64,000 nt of DNA from Candidatus Aalborgicola lynettensis (GCA_016719405.1 JADJZE010000021.1:62001-126000); one strand, 5' to 3'; numbered from the stretch's first letter, positions 1 through 9,673 are shown. Notes: generated by a model from the sequence alone, not told the origin. A program made the numbers and translations.

Positions 1-97
1 GCCTCCAAGCGCCATGAACAAGCCGAGTTGGGCAACAGCGCTAACGCACCGCTGCCCCGCAGTGACTGACACCAGTCAAGGCAAAAATTGACGCCCC
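1..97 (+). other. Window edge; possible tail of a forward gene
   Basis: Reading from base 1 in frame 1 gives 22 codons ending PLPRSD and a TGA at 67-69, which could be the 3' end of a gene that starts outside the window and converges on the large kinase gene. The segment is too short to identify, and another frame is open for about as long. Nothing else is visible here. Confidence 0.25.
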
Positions 98-3000
98 CTA
101 CCCAGCCATGTGTTTCTCCGCCACCACCAGCGGAATGTCCACCACAAACGTGCATCCTTCGCCCGGACGGGAACTGGCGCTGACACGGCCGTCCAGAATC
201 ATGGTGACGATGTTGTAGACGATGTGCAGGCCCAGGCCGCTGCCGCCCTCGCCAAAGCGGGTGGAGAAAAACGGGTCAAAAATACGCGGCAACACGTCAG
301 CAGGAATGCCGTTGCCGTCGTCGGCAAAAATCAGTTGCAACCGGTCTTCACCGACCCGCTGTGCGCGCAGGGTCATGCGGCCTTCGGTGCGACCGGCAAA
401 GGCGTGGATCAGGGCGTTGTTGATGAAATTGGTGACCACCTGTTCGAGTGAGCCCGCGTAGGTGGTCATGACCACATCGTCCGCAATGTCCATATGCAAC
501 TGGAACGGCGACTTTCTCAGGGTCGGCCCGTACGTGGTTGCCAGGGGTTGCAACACGGTTTTCAGGTTGAAGGTGTGCAGGCGGTCGTGGGTTTGGTCCA
601 CCGCGACCTGTTTGAAACTGGTCACCAGATTGGCCGCAGTGGTGAGCCCGCGCACCACCATGGCGCTGGCTTCGCTGGCGGCGTCCAGGTAGCTGCGCAG
701 GTCGGTACGGCTCAGGGCATTGTCTTCCAGCTTTTTTGCAAAGGCCTGGGTTTTGACTTCCAGGGTGCTGGCAAACAGCAGGCTGTTGCCCAGGGGGGTG
801 TTCAGTTCGTGCGCGATACCGGCCACCAGAGACCCCAGGGCGGCCAGTTTGCCGGAGCGGATCAACTCGCCTTGCATGGCTTTAACGGACGCCAGTGCAG
901 TGCCGAGCTCCTGGTTGGTGTGGGCCAGCGTTTCAGTGCGGGCCTGCACCCGCTCTTCCAGCTCCTGGTAGAGCAAGGCATGGTCCAGCGCAATGGCCAT
1001 TTGGGACGACAGCAATTGCAGCAGGGTCAGGTGCCGAACCTGGAAGGCACCGGGCAATTGCGGGTGCGTGAGCACAATCAGCCCTTGCAACTGCTGCTGG
1101 GCGACCAGGGGGATGGCCAGCAAGGCACCCGTAAAACCCTGGGAGCCCAAAGCCGGGTCCTGCGCCATGTCGTCCACCCGCATGGGGGTTTGTGTACTGG
1201 CGCAGTACTGCAGAACTGCCTGCGGCAAACCGACGGGGGTTTGGTAGGGGCGCAGGGTTTCGGGTGCGCCATTTGCCGCAGTGGATCCGTTGCTTGCGTT
1301 GCTCCCATTGGCAGCTTCGCAGCGCGCGGCCAGCAGCAGTTGGGCGCCCACGGGCAGCAGCAAACTGCCTGCGGTGGCGCCGGCGTTTTCCATGGCCAGG
1401 CGCAGCAGGCTGGCAAGCAGCTTGTCCAGCACCAACTCGGCAGAGATGGCCTGGTTCATTTTGACCACGGCAGAAAAGTCCACCACATCAAAGGCCGGGC
1501 TGCCGCTGGTGCCGCCACCCAAACCCGGCATGGTGCTGCTGCCGGCGGTGCTGATTTTGCTGCTGGGCGATGCACCCCCCAACCAGTGGGGGTAGGCTTG
1601 CTGTAGGGCGCGCACCTGGCTGGGCATACCCCATTTGCGCCAGGCCTGTTGGGCGTCAAACAGGTAGCCTGCGGCTGCGCGCGGGTGCCCGCGTGCCAAC
1701 CAGTGGCGCGCCGCCAGACCGTTGCACAGGCCGCTCCAGTGCAGCATGCCAATGGCGGCGGCGGCATCGGCCGCACGGTCATAGGCGTGCGCCGCCTGCT
1801 CGGGGCGGTTTTGTGTGTCGTGCTGCGCGGCCAGCAACAATTGGTACAGGGGGCTGATGCCCAACGGGTTGTGCTGCGCCAACGCGCCCAGCCGGTCGAC
1901 CACACCCTGGGCACGGCGCAGGTCGTGCGGGCTGGGTGATGCATGGGTGAGCCAGGCCAGCGCTGCACAGGCCAGGCCAAATTCGGTTTGCAATTGCCCG
2001 GTGGGGGCGTTCAGCAGGGCCTCGTGTTCGGTGGCCAGGGCGGCGGCATCGTCGAACGCGTCGCACACCAGCAGCATGAGCAGTTTGCAGGCAATGGCCA
2101 GCCCGATGGCCGAGAAATGGCCGCTGGCCTGGTAGGCCGGCAAGGCCTGGGTTTCGTCGAAAAAGGGGCCACGCAAGCAATGCGGGTCGCAGTCCGGCAT
2201 TTGCAACTGCGCCACGGTTTGGCGCACCGAGTCAAACAGGCCATAGGCGTCTTCCTGCTGCAAACGGTGCATCACCGGCGCCAACTGCTCCTGGGCCTGC
2301 TGCACCTGTGCCAGCGGCAGCCCGGCCAGCAGGCCGCGCAAACAGTAGTGGTTGATGCAATACGAGGCCCATTGGCGGTTGCCCGCTTCGACCCCCTGGT
2401 GGCAGGCTTGCAGCAACTCGGGCATGCCGCTGGTGGGCGGGTCGCGGTAAATGCGCACCATGTTGTGGAACATGAATTGGCGATGGCACTCGTGGTAATG
2501 GCTGGGGTCCCCCGGCAGTTGCAGCGCGGCCAAGCCCAGGCGGTAACCCAACTCATACTGCTGAAAACCGGCACACACGGCCGCACCGGTAAACGCCAGT
2601 GCGCTGGCCGTGGCTGGCACGGTGCCATGCTCCAGCGACAGGCACACCGCCTCCATCACCACAAACGGGAAGGCGTGGGGGTAGATATTCCAGAACGGCA
2701 CGGTCATGCCCATCAGCAGGTCAATCGCCCGCACGATGCGGGGATCGCTGGCGGCCGGCACCGTGGCGAGGTGGTCCAGACCAATCCGATCCAGATGGAC
2801 TTGCAAGCGCTGGAGCTGGGCCACGGAGCGGGCGCCATCAATGTCGTGCGGCGCTGGCAGGGTGATGCCCAGTTCACCCAGCAGTTGTTGGCTGACTTCG
2901 ATGGCCTGCTGGAAACGGTTGATTTTTTCAAAATACAGAATTTCGCAGGTGGCCAGGCGCACCCGGTCGTCCAGCGACTGCGCATGCTGGTGCAGGGTGC

Positions 3001-5401
3001 TGAACAAGGCCTCGGCTTGGGGGTACTGGCCGGCGTGGAAGGCGGCTTGGGCCCAGTCCAGGTGCAGTGCCAGCGTGTCGGCGTGGTGCTGCGTCCAGGC
3101 ATCCGCCGCACCCAGGCTGGCGGCTTTGGCGTAAAACGTGGCGGCCAGATCAAACGCGTTGTTCATCTGCGCGGCCGCGGCGGCCTGGCGATTGAGTTCG
3201 GGCAACCGGGCACGCCATTCGGGCGCAAGCTGGTCACCCCCCAGGTTGAGCAGGTTGACCGCTGCAATCAATTGCTGGGGGAGTCTGTCCGCCTGGGCGG
3301 CCAGCAGCTGGCCCAGGCGGGCGTGCCAGCTTTGGCGCTGGGTGCTGCTGTACAGGGTTTGCAGCGATTCGGTGATGCGGTCGTGGGCAAAACGCAGGTG
3401 GTCCTCGTGCAACACAATCACGCCCGCATCCAGCGCTGGTTGCAGCAGGGGGCCCAGCGCGCTAGGGTCGGTGGCACTGGCCTGCGCGAGCAGCGCCAGC
3501 TCACACGTATGGCCCCGGCTGGCGGCGCAGCCCAACAAGCGGCAGGTGGCATCGGGCAAGGTTTGCAGGTGCGCCACCGTCAGCTCAATCACGTTGTCGG
3601 TGGCGGTCAGCGCCTCCATGGTGCTGTCCTGCCATTGCCAGCCATCCTGGTAATCAAACAGCCGCCGCTCGCTGGCCAGGCTGATGAACTGGCGCACAAA
3701 GAAGGGGTTGCCGCCGGTCTTGCGCAGCACAATACCCGTGAGCGACTGCACCGCCTGGGGGGCGCGCTGCAGGCCATCGGCCAGCCACTGCCCAATCGCC
3801 TGTGCCGACAGCGGCGCCAGGCTCAGCGCGGTAATACCCACGGCCAGCCCCTCGGGGGCTTGGGCCAGCTGCCGCCAGAAGGTCTGCGCCTGGCTGCTGG
3901 CCACCAACTCGGCGTTGCGGCAAGCGAACACCAGGCACAGGTGGCTGCATTGCGGGTCTTGCACCAGCGCGTCGAGCAGGCCCAGGCTGGCGTGGTCGGC
4001 CCATTGCACGTCGTCAATAAACAGCACCAGCGGGTGGTGCTGTTGCTGCAGCAGCCGCACCAAGGTTTGAAAGGCCTGCGCCACCCGGCTTTGGAAACCG
4101 GCCGACGGTCCGGCTAGCGCCGCGCCCGGCGCACCCAGCAAGGGTTGCAGCTCGGGTAAAACCTGCTGCAACTCCTGCGCCTGGCTGCCCAGCTGCATCT
4201 GCAACTGGCGGCGAAACTGCTGCACGCGCTGCGGCTCATCGGCCAGCGCCAGCAACACCAGTTGTCGGCACAGCGGGCGAATGGCCGCATACGGCTGCTG
4301 GTACTGCGGCAAATCAAACTTGCCCTGCACCAACCAGCCGCGGTGCTGCTCCACCGCGCCCCGGCAGGCATTGACCAGAAAGGACTTGCCAGCGCCCGCC
4401 CCCCCGGAAATCAGCACGCGCTGGGCGTGCCCGGCGGCGGTCGCGTCGATGGCGACTTGCAGCTGTGCCAGCTCGGTTTCACAACCATACAGGCGTTGCG
4501 GCAAGGTCAGCCGGGCCGGGTGGTCGTTGCGGCCCGCCACAAAGTCCGGCGCGTCCTGCCCGGCTTGCCATAGCGCCAGGCAGTGCTGCAAATCGCGGCC
4601 CACACTGGCGGCACTTTGGTAGCGGTCGTCCGGGGCCTTGGCCAGCAACTTGTCCAGCACCCGCGACACGCTGACCGGCACCGCCGGGTTGCGCAGGCAA
4701 GCCGCTTGCGGCGTGCGGGCGATGTGGGCATGCACCAGCTCGGCATAGTCGTTGCTGACAAAGGGCGGCTGCCCACACACCAGGTGGTACAGCGTGGCGC
4801 CCAGGCTGTACAAATCGCTGCGGTGGTCCACAGCGCGGCCGATGCGGCCGGTTTGTTCGGGCGCCAAATAACGCAGGGTGCCTTCCGGTGAGCCCAGGGG
4901 CATGTATTCGCCGGGTTGCTCCACATCCAGTCCGCTCAGGCCAAAGTCGATCAGGCGCAGGTGCTTGTGGGCCCGGTTCCACACGATGTTGGCGGGGGTG
5001 ACATCGCGGTGGCTGTAGCCCGCGCTGTGAACGCCTTGCAAGGCTTCGGCCAGCGTGCATGCCAGCGGCAACAACAGGTGCAGCCGTTCACGGGTGTCGG
5101 TGGGCAGCGTGTCCAGCACCGCGGCCAGTGCGCTGCCTTCGATGTCGTCCATGGTGTAGCCCAAGCCCAGCGGGGTTTGCACCAGATCGTGGACTTTGAT
5201 AATCAGCGGGTGGTGCAGCGCCTGCAGCCGCGCAAATTCGGCCTGGATGTGCTGGCTGCGCGGTGTGTCGCCGGGGCTGTCGTCACGGGCAATTTTCAGC
5301 ACCCGGGTGTGCCCGGATTGGCGGTCTGATACCCGCAGCACCAAGGAGCGCGCACTGTCATGCAGGGTGTGCAGGCGCTGGTAGTCGGCAAAATCACGCA
5401 T
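98..5401 (-). CDS. Ser/Thr protein kinase - AAA ATPase - GAF - sensor histidine kinase
   Basis: A 1767-residue multidomain signalling protein, probably cytoplasmic because no membrane segment is evident. An N-terminal eukaryotic-type kinase domain (about 10-280) keeps Lys36, the catalytic loop HRDVTPAN (Asp133) and DFG at 152-154. An AAA/PknK-like ATPase follows, with Walker A GGAGAGKS (about 333-340) and a Walker B-like LVLFIDDVQWAD. A long alpha-helical TPR-like region runs to about 1290, then a GAF domain (about 1340-1500). The C-terminal histidine kinase has H-box AGIAHELNTPL (His1531), N-box NFINNAL, G1 DDGNGIP and G2 GSGLGL. All catalytic signatures of both kinase types are present. The gene stands alone; an ABC-type binding protein lies upstream on the same strand but is cut off by a terminator. 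The sensed signal and partner regulator cannot be read from the sequence. Confidence 0.92.
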   Translation of the reverse strand: MRDFADYQRLHTLHDSARSLVLRVSDRQSGHTRVLKIARDDSPGDTPRSQHIQAEFARLQALHHPLIIKVHDLVQTPLGLGYTMDDIEGSALAAVLDTLPTDTRERLHLLLPLACTLAEALQGVHSAGYSHRDVTPANIVWNRAHKHLRLIDFGLSGLDVEQPGEYMPLGSPEGTLRYLAPEQTGRIGRAVDHRSDLYSLGATLYHLVCGQPPFVSNDYAELVHAHIARTPQAACLRNPAVPVSVSRVLDKLLAKAPDDRYQSAASVGRDLQHCLALWQAGQDAPDFVAGRNDHPARLTLPQRLYGCETELAQLQVAIDATAAGHAQRVLISGGAGAGKSFLVNACRGAVEQHRGWLVQGKFDLPQYQQPYAAIRPLCRQLVLLALADEPQRVQQFRRQLQMQLGSQAQELQQVLPELQPLLGAPGAALAGPSAGFQSRVAQAFQTLVRLLQQQHHPLVLFIDDVQWADHASLGLLDALVQDPQCSHLCLVFACRNAELVASSQAQTFWRQLAQAPEGLAVGITALSLAPLSAQAIGQWLADGLQRAPQAVQSLTGIVLRKTGGNPFFVRQFISLASERRLFDYQDGWQWQDSTMEALTATDNVIELTVAHLQTLPDATCRLLGCAASRGHTCELALLAQASATDPSALGPLLQPALDAGVIVLHEDHLRFAHDRITESLQTLYSSTQRQSWHARLGQLLAAQADRLPQQLIAAVNLLNLGGDQLAPEWRARLPELNRQAAAAAQMNNAFDLAATFYAKAASLGAADAWTQHHADTLALHLDWAQAAFHAGQYPQAEALFSTLHQHAQSLDDRVRLATCEILYFEKINRFQQAIEVSQQLLGELGITLPAPHDIDGARSVAQLQRLQVHLDRIGLDHLATVPAASDPRIVRAIDLLMGMTVPFWNIYPHAFPFVVMEAVCLSLEHGTVPATASALAFTGAAVCAGFQQYELGYRLGLAALQLPGDPSHYHECHRQFMFHNMVRIYRDPPTSGMPELLQACHQGVEAGNRQWASYCINHYCLRGLLAGLPLAQVQQAQEQLAPVMHRLQQEDAYGLFDSVRQTVAQLQMPDCDPHCLRGPFFDETQALPAYQASGHFSAIGLAIACKLLMLLVCDAFDDAAALATEHEALLNAPTGQLQTEFGLACAALAWLTHASPSPHDLRRAQGVVDRLGALAQHNPLGISPLYQLLLAAQHDTQNRPEQAAHAYDRAADAAAAIGMLHWSGLCNGLAARHWLARGHPRAAAGYLFDAQQAWRKWGMPSQVRALQQAYPHWLGGASPSSKISTAGSSTMPGLGGGTSGSPAFDVVDFSAVVKMNQAISAELVLDKLLASLLRLAMENAGATAGSLLLPVGAQLLLAARCEAANGSNASNGSTAANGAPETLRPYQTPVGLPQAVLQYCASTQTPMRVDDMAQDPALGSQGFTGALLAIPLVAQQQLQGLIVLTHPQLPGAFQVRHLTLLQLLSSQMAIALDHALLYQELEERVQARTETLAHTNQELGTALASVKAMQGELIRSGKLAALGSLVAGIAHELNTPLGNSLLFASTLEVKTQAFAKKLEDNALSRTDLRSYLDAASEASAMVVRGLTTAANLVTSFKQVAVDQTHDRLHTFNLKTVLQPLATTYGPTLRKSPFQLHMDIADDVVMTTYAGSLEQVVTNFINNALIHAFAGRTEGRMTLRAQRVGEDRLQLIFADDGNGIPADVLPRIFDPFFSTRFGEGGSGLGLHIVYNIVTMILDGRVSASSRPGEGCTFVVDIPLVVAEKHMAG

Positions 5402-5566
5402 GACAGGGGGTACTCCGGGTGCCAGCCGAACCGAGGGCCCGTGCGCTGGAAGAGGCGTAGCTTACCGCGATCCGCCCACCTTCGGAAGGTGGAAAAACCC
5501 GCCTATCGCGCCTGCGGGCATTCGCTCCCGGCGCTTGCCGCCCTGCACCGCGACGCAGCGATGCCG

Positions 5567-5600
5567 AAAAAATAGACACCCGCAGGTGTCTATTTTTTTT
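5567..5600 (-). terminator. Intrinsic terminator, 14-bp perfect stem
   Basis: AAAAAATAGACACC and its exact reverse complement flank a CGCA loop, so there is an A tract on one side and a T tract on the other and the structure can work in both directions. It lies 32 bases past the stop of the substrate-binding protein gene on the minus strand and separates it from the large kinase gene. Confidence 0.85.
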
Positions 5601-5631
5601 GCGGGCCCATTCATCCCAGGGCTAACAAGCC

Positions 5632-6714
5632 CTATTTGGCGTTTACAGCAATCTCCCAGAATCCGTCCGTGCGCTGGGTCTTGCGCTCAAGAACCCCGGC
5701 AGAAAGATTGACCTTGAGGTCAGCCACCCGCTTGGGATCAAGCAGCACGGTGGGCGTCTCCTGCCGCAAAACGGGCAGTACGTCGGCCTTCTTTTGGTAC
5801 TTGAGAATCTTGACCGCTTGCATGCCCGCCAAGCTGCCGACGGTGGCAAATTCAGCACCCACGTACAACATCGCACCGGGCACAGGCACCAGCGCAAACG
5901 AGGTTACAGGAATCTTGCGCTCGATCGCAAAATCGCTCAAATCGCGGGTGGGTTCGTAATTGCGCATGCCGTAATAGGTGTCCAGTGGCACACCAAACAT
6001 CTGCACACCTTTGCCGTCGATGTACATTTCTTTCAGGGCGGGAACAATGTGGTCTTGCTTGTTCACCTGCTTGGAAGTGACCGCAATGCCGAACCTCTCC
6101 GCATTCGCGCGCACCGCTTCGACGTGGTTGACACCGTTGTCATCATCGGTATGCACCATACCAACACGGGTCACCGTCGGGAATATGTCCCGCACAATCT
6201 TCAGGGAGTCGTTCATCTCGACGTGCAAGGTGGAACCGGTCATGCCAGGGCCACCATCCACGAGGGATGAGGCGCCTGCGTCCATTGGATTGGCCACAGC
6301 GGTAAACACCGCCGGAATGCGCGCGATCTCGAAGGCACGGCGTGCGTATTTGGTAGCGGGGGTGCCAATGGTCAAAACCAGATCAGGGCGACTGATGGTG
6401 ATGCGCTCAGCCTCGTCCTTGATTCGGCGCAACAACGACATACGGTCCCAGAATCCGCCATTTTCAATATCAAAGTCGATCTTGACGCGATTCACCACCA
6501 GGTTCTCGCCCTGCACAATACCGGCCTCCTTCAGCGTCTTGAGAAAGCCATTCAAGGACTCCTGATAAGGCGCAATATCGGTCACCTGCAGAACTTCAAT
6601 TTTGTAACTTTTGGGCGCATCCATTGATGTGGACGACAGCGCCTCCATTGCCGCGCTGGGCATTGAAAAAGCAAACAGCACCGAAGCCACTAACCCTACA
6701 ACCGTCTTCATCAT
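5632..6714 (-). CDS. ABC-type substrate-binding protein (ABC_sub_bind family)
   Basis: A 360-residue exported protein with an N-terminal signal peptide (hydrophobic stretch about 5-22, cleavage near SAA-ME). The fold signature resembles the PF04392 family of periplasmic binding proteins: IGTPATKYA, PAVFTAVANPMDAG, VGMVHTDDDNG and a C-terminal LAGMQAVKIL. Such proteins normally deliver a ligand to an ABC permease, but no permease or ATPase gene is adjacent, so it is an orphan here. Two ATG codons are consecutive; GGGG at 6717-6720 is better spaced for the second one (6711). A strong terminator follows the gene. A role as sensory partner of the downstream giant kinase is only a guess from proximity. 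Confidence 0.8.
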   Translation of the reverse strand: MMKTVVGLVASVLFAFSMPSAAMEALSSTSMDAPKSYKIEVLQVTDIAPYQESLNGFLKTLKEAGIVQGENLVVNRVKIDFDIENGGFWDRMSLLRRIKDEAERITISRPDLVLTIGTPATKYARRAFEIARIPAVFTAVANPMDAGASSLVDGGPGMTGSTLHVEMNDSLKIVRDIFPTVTRVGMVHTDDDNGVNHVEAVRANAERFGIAVTSKQVNKQDHIVPALKEMYIDGKGVQMFGVPLDTYYGMRNYEPTRDLSDFAIERKIPVTSFALVPVPGAMLYVGAEFATVGSLAGMQAVKILKYQKKADVLPVLRQETPTVLLDPKRVADLKVNLSAGVLERKTQRTDGFWEIAVNAK

Positions 6715-6842
6715 TTCCCCTTTGAATTCATGCCATCAAGCAGTGCCGCAACCGTGGGCCGCGCAAAAAATTCCACCACCAATTTGCACCGGCCATTGAA
6801 GACAAAAGCCTTCCACTGAACAGCATGGGTATTGAAACATAA

Positions 6843-6860
6843 ACCGTCTTTTTTGACGGT
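6843..6860 (-). terminator. Weak hairpin beyond panD
   Basis: ACCGTC and GACGGT form a 6-bp stem around six T residues. On the minus strand it lies about 60 bases past the panD stop and is followed by only three T residues, so it is a weak candidate terminator. The rest of the 6715-6920 gap holds nothing recognisable. Confidence 0.3.
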
Positions 6861-6920
6861 CTATTTAGTGGCTTTGCGAAACCTACTTAATGGCTTTCCA
6901 TGCCACTGTGGCGCGAAGGC

Positions 6921-7301
6921 TCAGGGCTTCTGTACGGGGATGGTGCTTCGCTGTTCCTGGATGCGATTTTCGGGGTCACAAAACACGAGTTGGGGCGTAA
7001 AACCCTTGATTTCGTTCTCATGCACCTGCGCAAAGGTGGCAATGATGACCAGATCACCCTTGGTAGCACGGCGTGCGGCCGAGCCATTCACCGAGATGAT
7101 GCGGCTACCCCGCTCGGCGCGAATGGCATAGGTAATGAAACGCTCACCGTTGTTGATGTTCCAGATATGGACCTGCTCGTTGTCGCAGATATTGGCGGCG
7201 TCCAGCAAATCTTCGTCAATGGCACAAGAGCCTTCGTAATGGAGCTCGCAGTGGGTGACGCTGGCGCGGTGAATCTTGGATTTAAGCAGGGTTCTGAACA
7301 T
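6921..7301 (-). CDS. panD: Aspartate 1-decarboxylase
   Basis: Makes beta-alanine from L-aspartate for pantothenate and coenzyme A synthesis; a pyruvoyl enzyme that cleaves itself. The 126-residue length is normal. The self-cleavage site is in HYEGSCAID (Gly24-Ser25), and the family motifs AANICDNEQVHIWNINNGERF and GDLVIIATFAQ are intact. The start is the ATG at 7301, where MFRTLLKSKIHRA matches the family N terminus; the open frame extends 16 codons further upstream without similarity. It is transcribed divergently from nadC across 117 bp. Both pathways draw on aspartate, but no shared regulator site is visible. Confidence 0.97.
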   Translation of the reverse strand: MFRTLLKSKIHRASVTHCELHYEGSCAIDEDLLDAANICDNEQVHIWNINNGERFITYAIRAERGSRIISVNGSAARRATKGDLVIIATFAQVHENEIKGFTPQLVFCDPENRIQEQRSTIPVQKP

Positions 7302-7418
7302 GGTGGGGGTACCTCGGTAACAGGGGCGGGGCGGCAAGATGTGTACCATTCAAGACCGCCTCCACCGACGCCGCGTAGTTTAGTCCAATGCCCGGCGCGT
7401 CAACCGCATCTATTAGCC

Positions 7419-8306
7419 ATGCCAAAGTCATTCGATTTTTCTATTCAATCCCTTCAGCAACTCGCACAAACCGATGTGGCGCGCGCCCTGGCCGAGGACG
7501 TGGGCACCGGCGACCTGACCGCCAGCCTGATCGACCCCACCCGCATGGCACGCGCCCGCGTGCTGGCACGCGAAAGTGCCGTGGTCTGCGGCCAGGCGTG
7601 GGTGGATGCGGCCATGCGGCAATGCGACCCGCAGGCCGAGATCACTTGGAACGTGCTGGATGGCCAGCGCTGCGCGGTCAACCAGGTGGTGTTTGAAGTC
7701 ACCGGCCGCGCCCAGGCCCTGCTGACCGCCGAGCGCACCGCACTCAACTTCTTGCAGCTGCTCAGTGGCGTGGCCACCAAAACCGCACGCTACGTGACGG
7801 TGGTGGCGGGCACCAAAGCCCACATTGTGGACACCCGCAAGACCGTGCCAGGGCTGCGGCTGGCACAAAAATACGCCGTGCGGACGGGCGGCGGCACCAA
7901 CCACCGTGTGGGGCTGTATGACGCGGTGCTGATCAAAGAGAACCACATTGCCGCCGCCGGTGGCATCGCACAGGTCATGCAACGCGCCGCACCCATTGCC
8001 GCCCAGGCCGATTTTGTGGAGATCGAGGTCGAAACGCTGGACCAATTGCGCCAGGCCCTGGACGCCGGTGCCACCATGGTGCTGCTGGACAACATGGGCC
8101 TGCCCACATTGCACGAAGCTGTGCGCATCAACGCCGAGCGCGGCCAACAGGCCATTCTCGAAATTTCAGGCGGCGTGACGCTGGACGGTCTGCGCGCGCT
8201 GGCCGAAACCGGGGTCGACCGCATCTCGATTGGCACACTGACCAAAGACGTGCAGTCCATTGACTACTCCATGCGCTTTGAGGCGCTGGAGGGAGATGCC
8301 GCATGA
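7419..8306 (+). CDS. nadC: Nicotinate-nucleotide pyrophosphorylase (carboxylating)
   Basis: Converts quinolinate and PRPP to nicotinate mononucleotide, CO2 and pyrophosphate, the third step of de novo NAD synthesis. The 295-residue length is typical. Visible motifs are EDVGTGDLT, TAERTALNFLQLLSG, HIVDTRKTVPGLR, GGGTNHR and the C-terminal ISGGV...DRISIGTLTK. The start is the ATG at 7419 (MPKSFDF); the open frame reaches back to 6900 but that part only mirrors panD. The stop overlaps the nadA start by ATGA, so the two are translationally coupled in one operon. Confidence 0.97.
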   Translation: MPKSFDFSIQSLQQLAQTDVARALAEDVGTGDLTASLIDPTRMARARVLARESAVVCGQAWVDAAMRQCDPQAEITWNVLDGQRCAVNQVVFEVTGRAQALLTAERTALNFLQLLSGVATKTARYVTVVAGTKAHIVDTRKTVPGLRLAQKYAVRTGGGTNHRVGLYDAVLIKENHIAAAGGIAQVMQRAAPIAAQADFVEIEVETLDQLRQALDAGATMVLLDNMGLPTLHEAVRINAERGQQAILEISGGVTLDGLRALAETGVDRISIGTLTKDVQSIDYSMRFEALEGDAA

Positions 8307-9490
8307 ACGCCCCAGCCCTAGGCCCATCCACGTCCACAGACACGTCGCCTTTCGCTGCCGCGTTCAGCAGCGCCACCATCGCAGTCGACTACGAACAACC
8401 CGAGGCCGACTCCCCCGGGGCCGCTGGCGTGTGCAGCACCCGCCACGCCTGGGCCCGTGTACCCGTAGAGCCTTCCCAGACCGAGCGCGCGGCACTCAAA
8501 GACCAAATCCGCCACCTGTTGAAGGAAAAAAACGCCGTGATGGTGTCGCACTACTACGTGCACCCCGACTTGCAGGATTTGGCCGAAGAAACCGGCGGTT
8601 TGGTGAGCGACTCGCTGGAGATGGCGCGCTTTGGCCGCGACCACGCAGCCCAGACCCTGGTGGTGTCGGGCGTCAAGTTCATGGGCGAAACCAGCAAAAT
8701 CTTGTCGCCCCACAAGACCGTGCTCATGCCCGACCTGGACGCCACCTGCTCACTCGACCTGGGCTGCCCCGTTGGCGCATTCAGCGCGTTTTGCGACGCC
8801 CACCCCGACCGCACCGTGGTGGTCTACGCCAACACCAGCGCCGCAGTCAAGGCGCGTGCCGACTGGCTGGTGACCAGCAGTTGTGCCCTGGACATCGTGC
8901 GGGCACTGAAAGAAAGCGGCCAAAAGATTCTGTGGGCCCCCGACCGCCACCTGGGCGGCTACATCCAACGGGAAACCGGCGCCGACATGGTGTTCTGGAA
9001 CGGCGCCTGCATCGTGCACGACGAGTTCAAGGCGTTTGAATTGGCGTCTTTGAAGAAAGAACACCCCAGGGCCAAGGTGCTGGTACACCCCGAGTCGCCC
9101 GCCGATGTGGTGGCATTGGCCGATGCAGTGGGCTCCACCAGCGCCATCCTAGCCGCAGCGCGCAGCATGGACGCCACCGAATTCATCGTCGCCACCGATA
9201 ACGGTATGCTGCACAAGCTGCGCACGCTGAACCCCGGCAAAACCTTTTACGAAGCCCCCACTGCCGGCAACAGCGCCACCTGCAAAAGCTGCGCCCACTG
9301 CCCCTGGATGGCCATGAACGGCCTGGCCGACGTGGCCCGCGTGCTGGAGACCGGTGCCAATGCCATTCATGTGGACCCGGCGCTGATTCCCCGCGCCCGC
9401 CAGCCCATCGACCGTATGCTGGCGTTCACCGCAGCGCGCAAAGCGGGTCAGCCTGTTGCCGGTCTGGTGCCGCAAATTGGGGCGGCGTAG
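8303..9490 (+). CDS. nadA: Quinolinate synthase
   Basis: A [4Fe-4S] enzyme that condenses iminoaspartate with dihydroxyacetone phosphate to give quinolinate. At 395 residues it is the long form seen in Betaproteobacteria. The conserved cysteines lie in DATCSLDLGCPVG, TSSCALD and ATCKSCAHCPWMAMN; other family motifs are VSHYYVHPDLQDLAEETGG and WAPDRHLGGY. It overlaps nadC by four bases. The iminoaspartate donor, nadB, is in this window about 41 kb away at 50791-52422, so the pathway is complete but split. Confidence 0.97.
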   Translation: MNAPALGPSTSTDTSPFAAAFSSATIAVDYEQPEADSPGAAGVCSTRHAWARVPVEPSQTERAALKDQIRHLLKEKNAVMVSHYYVHPDLQDLAEETGGLVSDSLEMARFGRDHAAQTLVVSGVKFMGETSKILSPHKTVLMPDLDATCSLDLGCPVGAFSAFCDAHPDRTVVVYANTSAAVKARADWLVTSSCALDIVRALKESGQKILWAPDRHLGGYIQRETGADMVFWNGACIVHDEFKAFELASLKKEHPRAKVLVHPESPADVVALADAVGSTSAILAAARSMDATEFIVATDNGMLHKLRTLNPGKTFYEAPTAGNSATCKSCAHCPWMAMNGLADVARVLETGANAIHVDPALIPRARQPIDRMLAFTAARKAGQPVAGLVPQIGAA

Positions 9491-9504
9491 AAAAACGCCA
9501 AATC

Positions 9505-9574
9505 CGGACTTAATTCACGCTTTTTTCCCCATCGTCCGCCCAAAAATGCGCTCAATAGTCCGATCGGACTATTG
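9505..9574 (+). promoter_or_regulatory. Inverted-repeat motif, copy 1, with upstream half-site
   Basis: A perfect 22-bp palindrome at 9553-9574 has the core TAGTCCGATCGGACTA (9556-9571). A half-site, CGGACTTAAT, begins at 9505, 51 bases before the core, the same spacing as at copy 3. It lies after nadA and before the PEP-CTERM cluster. It looks like the binding site of a dimeric regulator; the regulator is unknown. Confidence 0.6.
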
Positions 9575-9657
9575 TTGACTCGGCCCAAAATTGAAACACT
9601 CGACGTCGGTCAGAAGAAAGTCGGCTGCTCCTTCGGGGGCTGCTTACAGGCAAGGGT

Positions 9658-9673
9658 TAGTCCGAATGGACTA
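9658..9673 (+). promoter_or_regulatory. Inverted-repeat motif, copy 2
   Basis: TAGTCCGAATGGACTA has 6-bp arms and a 4-bp centre. It lies 83 bases before the ATG of the decayed PEP-CTERM gene at 9741. The arms are identical to copies 1 and 3; only the central bases differ. Confidence 0.6.

Noticed and set aside
1943..4117. 724-codon open frame on the plus strand inside the giant kinase gene
   Set aside because: It is antisense to well-supported kinase and ATPase domains, low in complexity and rich in Gln/Gly/Arg as expected of a high-GC shadow frame.
5476..5492. Hairpin CCACCTT-CGG-AAGGTGG upstream of the kinase gene
   Set aside because: Followed by A residues on the plus strand and not by T on the coding side, so it is not a terminator; too short to call an operator alone.
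7379..7388. TTAGTCCAAT before nadC as a fourth PEP-CTERM-type site
   Set aside because: Only one half-site is present and no GGACTA partner follows.
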